Source: an uncultured Acidobacteriia bacterium
Lineage (GTDB): Bacteria; Acidobacteriota; Terriglobia; Bryobacterales; Bryobacteraceae
Reading direction: 5' to 3'
Length of the DNA stretch: 64,000 nt
Assembly (NCBI GenBank): GCA_903851195.1
Contig: CAINNJ010000008.1
Span: 124,001 to 188,000 of the forward strand
Made by a program: the position numbers and the translations under genes
The notes under the pieces: generated by a model
What the model was told of the DNA's origin: nothing
Database searches by the model: none
Seen by the model: only the letters and a program-made list of their open reading frames with translations
Part shown: piece by piece, positions 36,153 through 41,590 of the stretch
Position numbering within the stretch: the first letter of the stretch is position 1
Layout of the letters: the number at the start of each line of letters is the position of its first letter

Positions 36153-36482
36153 CTGGCGCGCATTTCCACGCACGTTCTCGACATCGCCAGGGGCCGTCCA
36201 GCCGCGGGTATCGCCGTCAGTCTGACCTCCGCCGGCCACCCCGGGGCCTTCGCCACAACAAACGCCGACGGCCGTACCGATGCACCTCTGGTCAGCGAAC
36301 CGGAACTGCAGTCCGGCGCGTGGGAACTGCGCTTCAACGTAGGCGACTACTTTCGCGCCAATGGAGACGAAGCCTTCTTCGAACAAATCACCATCAGCTT
36401 CGTGGTCCGTGACGGGTCCGCCAACCACCACGTACCGCTGCTGCTCGCGCCGCACGCCTACAGCACGTACCGGGGCTCATGA
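36153..36482 (+). CDS. hiuH: 5-hydroxyisourate hydrolase, probable CTG start
   Basis: A 109-residue transthyretin-like enzyme hydrolysing 5-hydroxyisourate to OHCU. The frame reads ISTHVLDIARGRPAAG at the N-terminus and ends in YRGS, the C-terminal tetrapeptide that marks the family. Catalytic positions: His7 (STHVLD), Arg41 (NADGR), His93 (NHHVPLLL) and Ser109. No ATG, GTG or TTG is available at the right place: the frame opens after a TGA at 36141-36143. CTG at 36153-36155 gives the expected N-terminus (M-A-R-I-S-T-H), 4 nt after AGAGG; ATT at 36162 is the alternative. Its stop overlaps allC (ATGA). It fills the one step otherwise missing from the operon. Confidence 0.88.
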   Translation: MARISTHVLDIARGRPAAGIAVSLTSAGHPGAFATTNADGRTDAPLVSEPELQSGAWELRFNVGDYFRANGDEAFFEQITISFVVRDGSANHHVPLLLAPHAYSTYRGS

Positions 36483-37648
36483 ACAAACTCGCGCAATGGA
36501 TCCTCGATTGCTGCCGGGACCTCGCGAAGTTCACCGAAGAGCCCGGCCGCATCACCCGCACATTCCTCTCGCCGCCCATGAAGCAGGCGCACGCTTTTCT
36601 GGGCAGCTGGATGGAAGAGATCGGCATGCGCGTCAGCCTCGACGCTGCCGGCAACCTGCGCGCTCTCTACGGCCGTGAAGACGCGCCCCGCCTCATCATC
36701 GGCTCGCACCTCGACACCGTGCCCAATGCCGGAGCCTTCGATGGTATTCTCGGCGTTGCTCTGGGCATCGCGATGGCCGAACTCCAGCCGGATCTCGCCC
36801 TCGAAGTCATTGGCTTTTCCGAAGAAGAAGGCGTCCGCTTCGGCGTGCCGTTCATCGGCAGCAAGGCAGTTACCGGCGAACTCGATCAGGCACTCCTGGC
36901 GCGTACCGACGCCCACGGCATTTCCGTCACGGAAGCCATCCGGGCCTTTGGCCTGAACCTCGCCGAACTCCCCGCCGCGCGCTTTTCACCCCACGCGATC
37001 GGCTATTTCGAATTCCACATCGAGCAGGGCCCGGTTCTGGAAAGCCTGTGCCTTCCACTGGGCGTTGTCGAAGCCATCGCCGGCCAAAGCCGATGGACCG
37101 TCGGCTTTACCGGCCAGGCCAATCACGCCGGTACCACGCCGATGAACCTCCGCCGCGACGCCCTGGTCTCCGCCGCGCGCTGGATCCTCAACGTGGAATC
37201 CTACGCCGCCGCCGTGCCGGGCCTTGTCGCCACGGTAGGCGCGCTGACCGTGTCCCCCAATGCCGGAAACGTCATCCCGGGCGAAGTTCGCGCCAGCCTC
37301 GATGTCCGCCATCCCGACGACGCGGTGCGCCTACATGCCGTGCGTGAAATCCTCGCGAAAGCCCCCGCCGAGGCCATAGAACGGCTCAACCAGAGCGCGG
37401 TGCGCATGGACGAAGCCCTGACCACGGCTCTCGCCGACGCAGTCGGCCCCGGCGCGCATCGCATGACCAGCGGCGCCGGCCATGACGCCATGATCTTCGC
37501 CCCGCACCTCCCCTCAACCATGCTGTTTCTGCGAAGCCCCGGCGGCATCAGCCACCACCCCGACGAAGCCGTGCTCCTCGAAGACGTGGAAGCCGCCCTG
37601 ATCGCCGGCGCCCGCTTCATCGAAACTCTGGGAGCCGTTCATGCCTGA
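36479..37648 (+). CDS. allC: Allantoate amidohydrolase
   Basis: A 389-residue M20-family metallohydrolase converting allantoate to ureidoglycine, CO2 and ammonia. Metal ligands: His77 (GSHLDTVPNAG), Asp88 (FDGILGV), Glu116/Glu117 (SEEEG), a His in FEFHIEQGPVLE and a His in SHHPDE near the end. The GSHLDTVPNAGAFDG form is that of AllC and related N-carbamoyl hydrolases; a hydantoinase-type carbamoylase is the alternative, but the operon decides for allantoate. ATGA overlap with hiuH; its end overlaps allB by 8 nt. Confidence 0.88.
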   Translation: MNKLAQWILDCCRDLAKFTEEPGRITRTFLSPPMKQAHAFLGSWMEEIGMRVSLDAAGNLRALYGREDAPRLIIGSHLDTVPNAGAFDGILGVALGIAMAELQPDLALEVIGFSEEEGVRFGVPFIGSKAVTGELDQALLARTDAHGISVTEAIRAFGLNLAELPAARFSPHAIGYFEFHIEQGPVLESLCLPLGVVEAIAGQSRWTVGFTGQANHAGTTPMNLRRDALVSAARWILNVESYAAAVPGLVATVGALTVSPNAGNVIPGEVRASLDVRHPDDAVRLHAVREILAKAPAEAIERLNQSAVRMDEALTTALADAVGPGAHRMTSGAGHDAMIFAPHLPSTMLFLRSPGGISHHPDEAVLLEDVEAALIAGARFIETLGAVHA

Positions 37649-38996
37649 CCTGCTCATACGAGGCGGCGCGGTCGTCACGCACTCCGGCCTCCTTGCGGCG
37701 GACATCGCCATCGAAGACGGCTGCATCGCCGCCATCGGCCCCGATCTCCCCGGCGCCGCCAACGAAATCGACGCCTGCGGTCTGGTCGTCCTGCCCGGCC
37801 TGATCGACGTCCACGTGCACTTCAACGAGCCCGGCCGCACGGACTGGGAAGGCGCGCGCACCGGCAGCCACGCTCTCGCGGCGGGCGGCGGAACCACGTT
37901 CCTCGACATGCCGCTCAACTCCGCGCCCTGCACCACGGACGCAGCCGCATTCGACCAGAAGCGTGCCGCCGTGGAAGCGGCATCCATCGCCGATTTCGCG
38001 CTGTGGGGCGGCCTGATTCCCGGCAACCTGCCCCAAATGGCGGAACTCGCCGACCGTGGCGTCATCGGCTTCAAAGCCTTCCTCTGCGATTCCGGCCTGC
38101 CCGAGTTCCCCCGCGCCGACGACCTGACCCTCTTCGAAGGCATGCAGGAAGCCGCCCGCCTTGGCCTCCCGGTCGCGGTCCATGCCGAAAGCGACGAGAT
38201 CACGCAGCGCCTCTCCGCGCGTATGCAGGCTCTGGGCCGCCACGATATCCCGGCATTCCTCGAATCCCGCCCCGTCATCGCCGAAGTCGAAGCGATCCAT
38301 CGCGCGGGCCTGCTCGCCCGCCAGACCGGCTGCAGTCTCCACATCGTTCACATCAGTTCCGGCAGCGGTATCGCCGCCGCGCTCGAAGCGCGGGCATCCG
38401 GCGCTGACATCACCATCGAAACCTGTCCGCACTACCTGTTTTTCTCCGAAGCAGATCTCGAACAAATCGGCGCTCTCGCGAAATGCGCGCCGCCGCTGCG
38501 CCACCGCGCCGAACAGGATTCCCTCTGGGCCGCTCTGCTGCGCGGCGAAGTCGGTATCGTCGGTTCCGATCACTCCCCCTGCCCGCCGGAGTTAAAAACA
38601 TTCGAGAACTTTTTCCAAATCTGGGGAGGCATCGCCGGCGTTCAATCCACCCTGCCCGTGCTGCTCGACGCAGGCCACCACCAGCGCGGACTCCCTCTCG
38701 AACAGATCGCCGCGCTCACCGCCACCAACGGCGCAAACCGCTTCCGCCTCCCCCTAAAAGGAACCGTCACCGTCGGCGCCGATGCCGACCTCACCCTCAT
38801 CGACCTCAACGCCACCACCCACATCGACGACCGCACCCTGCTGCACCGGCACCGCGCCAGCCCGTACTCCGGGCACAGCCTGCGCGGCGCGATTACGAAG
38901 ACGCTCCGCCGGGGTGAGATCATCTGCTCCAATGGCGCCATCACCGCCCGAACCAACGGCCGATTCATCCGGCCACACGGAAACCGCAATGCATAA
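37641..38996 (+). CDS. allB: Allantoinase
   Basis: A 451-residue binuclear amidohydrolase opening the allantoin ring to allantoate. Metal ligands His58 and His60 (DVHVHFNEPGR), and Lys145 (GFKAFLC), which is carboxylated to bridge the metals; VHAES, HIVHISS and GSDHSPC supply the remaining ligands. The GFKAFLC segment separates it from dihydroorotase and hydantoinase. Starts inside the end of allC and ends over the start of allE (8-nt overlaps). Confidence 0.94.
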   Translation: MPDLLIRGGAVVTHSGLLAADIAIEDGCIAAIGPDLPGAANEIDACGLVVLPGLIDVHVHFNEPGRTDWEGARTGSHALAAGGGTTFLDMPLNSAPCTTDAAAFDQKRAAVEAASIADFALWGGLIPGNLPQMAELADRGVIGFKAFLCDSGLPEFPRADDLTLFEGMQEAARLGLPVAVHAESDEITQRLSARMQALGRHDIPAFLESRPVIAEVEAIHRAGLLARQTGCSLHIVHISSGSGIAAALEARASGADITIETCPHYLFFSEADLEQIGALAKCAPPLRHRAEQDSLWAALLRGEVGIVGSDHSPCPPELKTFENFFQIWGGIAGVQSTLPVLLDAGHHQRGLPLEQIAALTATNGANRFRLPLKGTVTVGADADLTLIDLNATTHIDDRTLLHRHRASPYSGHSLRGAITKTLRRGEIICSNGAITARTNGRFIRPHGNRNA

Positions 38997-39711
38997 CCTC
39001 GGACACACCCGCAGCAGCAGCCAGCGCGACCATTTCCTCCTCACCCCGGACACCTTCGTCCGCGCGCCGCTGCCTGGCATGACGAACGCCACCGCCATCG
39101 TCCACGCCGCCCCCGCGCACGGAGCCGCCTTCACCGAATACACCGTGGAATTCGAGCCCGGCGGCACGATGCAGGCAGGTGCGGCCCAGACGTTTCTCTA
39201 CGTTCTGGATGGTTCCGTCAACGTCAATGGGCAGACGCTCTCGCCCGCGCAGTACGCCTACATCCCCGCTAACCGCGGCGCCCGCATCCTCTCCGAATCC
39301 GGCGGCCGCGCCGTGGTCATCGAAAAGCCGCTTCTGGACCTCAACTCCTCCACTCTCGAACCGTTCACGGGCGATGAACGTACCCTCGCGCCCAGGCCCC
39401 TCGGCGGCGACGAAGCCCTCGAAGTCCGCACCCTGATCCCCCCCGACTTCGCCTTCGATTTCGCCGTGAACACCATGACTTTTCTCCCCGGCGCCACCCT
39501 GCCGATGGTCGAAATCCACGTCATGGAACACGGCCTTCTCATGGTCGAAGGCGGCGGCATCTATCGCCTCAACGACCACTGGTATCCCGTCACCGCCGGC
39601 GACTTCATCTGGATGGGCCCCTACTGCCCCCAATGGTTCGGCGCGCTGGGCAAGAAGCCCGCAAAATACCTGCTGTACAAAGACTGGAACCGGCATCCGC
39701 TCCACCGCTAA
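38989..39711 (+). CDS. allE: (S)-ureidoglycine aminohydrolase
   Basis: A 240-residue bicupin Mn2+ enzyme converting S-ureidoglycine to S-ureidoglycolate and ammonia. Two cupin halves are seen (about 45-105, QTFLYVLDGSVNVNG; about 150-225, LPMVEIHVMEHGLLMVEGGGIYRL), the second with the metal-binding Glu-His-His pattern. The N-terminus MHNLGHTRSS resembles YlbA. The frame remains open upstream, but the ATG at 38989 is supported by the family start and the 8-nt overlap with allB. Confidence 0.92.
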   Translation: MHNLGHTRSSSQRDHFLLTPDTFVRAPLPGMTNATAIVHAAPAHGAAFTEYTVEFEPGGTMQAGAAQTFLYVLDGSVNVNGQTLSPAQYAYIPANRGARILSESGGRAVVIEKPLLDLNSSTLEPFTGDERTLAPRPLGGDEALEVRTLIPPDFAFDFAVNTMTFLPGATLPMVEIHVMEHGLLMVEGGGIYRLNDHWYPVTAGDFIWMGPYCPQWFGALGKKPAKYLLYKDWNRHPLHR

Positions 39712-39723
39712 GAACGCACCATC

Positions 39724-40965
39724 ATGAAAATCGACATCGATCAGAACCGACTCACCCGCGAACTCAACGAACTCGCCGCCTTCTCCGACGTCCCCGCCCC
39801 CGCCGTCAGCCGCATCGTCTTCTCCGACCAGGATCTGCGCGCCCGCGCCTGGCTCAAAGACCTCTGCGCCAAGGCGAATCTCGACGTAAGGGAAGACGCC
39901 GTCGGCAACACTTTCGCCCGCTGGCACGGTTCCGAACCCGCCGCCCCCGCCGTCGGCACGGGCTCCCATATCGACGCCATTCCGCACTCCGGCCGCTACG
40001 ACGGCACGGTCGGCGTGCTCGGCGGCCTCGAAGCCATACGCGCTCTTCAGGCCAGCGGATTCCAGCCTCGCCGTTCCCTCGAACTCCTGCTGTTTACTTC
40101 CGAAGAGCCCACCCGCTTCGGACTCGGCTGCCTCGGCTCCCGCCTGCTCGCCGGAACGCTGGACCCCGCCGCCGACGAAACGCTCCGCGACAGCGAAGGT
40201 TCTTCGCTGCAGGAAATCCGCACCCGCGCGGGCTTCCACGGACCCCTGTCGTCCGTGCTTCTCACGCCCGGCTACTACGATGCCTTCGTCGAACTTCACA
40301 TCGAACAGGGCCCGCTTCTCGAAAACCGGGGCGTGCCGCTCGGAGCCGTGACCGCCATCGCCGCGCCCGCCAGCCTCCGCATCGACATTCAGGGACAGGG
40401 CGGACACGCCGGCGCCGTCCTCATGCCCGACCGCCACGACGCCTTTCTCGCCGCCGCCGAGATCGCTCTCGCGCTGGAACAGGCCGCCCGCTCCACCGGA
40501 GCGATTGACAGCGTCGCCACCACCGGCGTCTGCGATATCTTTCCCCGCGTCATCAACGGCATCCCCAGCCGCGTCAATCTCGAAGCCGACATCCGCGATA
40601 TCGACGCCGACCGCCGCGACCGCATGCTCGTTCATCTCGAACAAACCTGCACGGAGATCGCCGCCCGTCGCGGTGTCACCATCACACCCGAATTCATCAA
40701 TCGTGACGCCCCGGCCACCTGCGATCCCCGCATCGTCTCCGCCATTGCCGCCGTCTGCGACGAGAACGGCTTCCGCTTCGACCGCATGGTGAGCCGCGCC
40801 TATCACGACTCTCTGTTCATGTCCCGCATTTGCCCCGCCGCGATGCTCTTCATCCCCTGCCGCGCGGGCGTGAGCCATCTCCCCGACGAGTACTCCTCGC
40901 CCGAAGCCATCGCCCAGGGAACGCTGGTCCTCGCGCAAACCCTCGCCAAACTGGCAAACTCGTAG
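39724..40965 (+). CDS. Probable ureidoglycolate amidohydrolase
   Basis: A 413-residue second M20-family hydrolase, distinct from the AllC-like one. Ligands: His82 and Asp93 (GSHIDAIPHSGRYDG), Glu127/Glu128 (FTSEEPTRFG), a His in ELHIEQGPLLE, and HLPDEYSS near the end. The combination GSHIDAIP-SGRYDG-VGVLGGLEAI and FTSEEPTRFGLGCLGSR matches plant-type ureidoglycolate amidohydrolase, which releases glyoxylate, CO2 and two ammonia. This would finish purine breakdown without the ureidoglycolate dehydrogenase or lyase used elsewhere. A second allantoate hydrolase or carbamoylase is the alternative. It starts 12 bases after allE. Confidence 0.8.
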   Translation: MKIDIDQNRLTRELNELAAFSDVPAPAVSRIVFSDQDLRARAWLKDLCAKANLDVREDAVGNTFARWHGSEPAAPAVGTGSHIDAIPHSGRYDGTVGVLGGLEAIRALQASGFQPRRSLELLLFTSEEPTRFGLGCLGSRLLAGTLDPAADETLRDSEGSSLQEIRTRAGFHGPLSSVLLTPGYYDAFVELHIEQGPLLENRGVPLGAVTAIAAPASLRIDIQGQGGHAGAVLMPDRHDAFLAAAEIALALEQAARSTGAIDSVATTGVCDIFPRVINGIPSRVNLEADIRDIDADRRDRMLVHLEQTCTEIAARRGVTITPEFINRDAPATCDPRIVSAIAAVCDENGFRFDRMVSRAYHDSLFMSRICPAAMLFIPCRAGVSHLPDEYSSPEAIAQGTLVLAQTLAKLANS

Positions 40966-40967
40966 AT

Positions 40968-41564
40968 ATGGAACCGATGTTCTTGCCCGAAGTCGAAAAC
41001 AACCCGCAACCGGGTCCCTTTGCAGATCTGCTGCGGCAAATGCAAAGCGCCGGCGGCGAATACCCGCAAATCTGGCACCTTTTCGCCTATAAGCCGGCAG
41101 CTACCGAGCACCTCGCCCGCTTCACGCAGGAGATTTTGCGCGAACCTTCCCCGCTGAGTCCCGGCTTTCGCGAACTGATCGCCGCATGGACCGCCGCCGG
41201 GAACCACTGCCCGTTCTGAACGAAATCGCACGCCGCGGTCGCGGCGGAACTACTCGGGGATGAAGCGCTGGTGGAGAGCGTCCTGCTCGACATGGAAGCC
41301 TCGCCCTTGCCCGAAGACCAGAAGGCCCTGCTCCGGTTTGTCACGAAGATGAACCACCAGACGGCGCACATCACAGCCGCTGATCTGCAGTCCCTGCGCG
41401 ATCTGGGCTGGACGGACGAGGCGCTCTATTACGCCATCACCGTCTGCGCACTGTTCAATTTCTACACCCGCTGGGTGGATGCCACCGGCGTGCATGCCAT
41501 GTCCGACGAAGCCCACCGCAAGCGCGGCAAGACCAGCGCGAGCACCGGTTACATCAAAAAATAA
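40968..41564 (+). CDS. AhpD-like peroxidase-family protein, candidate selenoprotein (TGA = Sec84)
   Basis: One frame runs 198 codons from ATG at 40968 to TAA at 41562, broken only by a TGA at 41217-41219. On both sides the translation is a normal carboxymuconolactone-decarboxylase/AhpD-type protein (HLFAYKPAATEHLARFTQEIL before; AITVCALFNFYTRWVDATGVH after). In AhpD the redox motif is CxxC-xxx-His. Here it reads Cys81-Pro-Phe-TGA-Thr-Lys-Ser-His88, so the TGA takes the peroxidatic Cys position and would give CxxU. A hairpin at 41231-41246 has SECIS-like spacing. AhpD-like proteins with CxxU have been reported among bacterial selenoproteins. Two bases after the ureidoglycolate hydrolase, it ends the purine operon; probable role is removing peroxide from urate oxidation. 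A nonsense mutation or sequencing error is the alternative. Confidence 0.78.
41217..41246 (+). promoter_or_regulatory. SECIS-like hairpin directly after the in-frame TGA
   Basis: The arms 41231-41236 (CGCCGC) and 41241-41246 (GCGGCG) form a perfect 6-bp stem closing a GGTC loop (41237-41240). The loop starts 17 nt after the TGA and opens with G, within the spacing and loop pattern known for bacterial SECIS elements. GC-rich coding DNA makes such hairpins common, so this supports but does not prove selenocysteine insertion. Confidence 0.5.
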
Positions 41565-41590
41565 CCGGCGCTCGCACTGGAAACTACCCG

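Noticed and set aside
38782-38988. 69-residue extension of the ureidoglycine aminohydrolase
   Set aside because: Low-complexity Thr/Pro/Ala sequence out of frame within allB; the family N-terminus starts at 38989.
40968-41219. Reading the AhpD-like gene as a truncated 83-residue protein or pseudogene plus a separate fragment at 41271-41564
   Set aside because: The frame is unbroken apart from one TGA at the catalytic position and both halves are one conserved family; selenocysteine is the simpler reading, though not proven.
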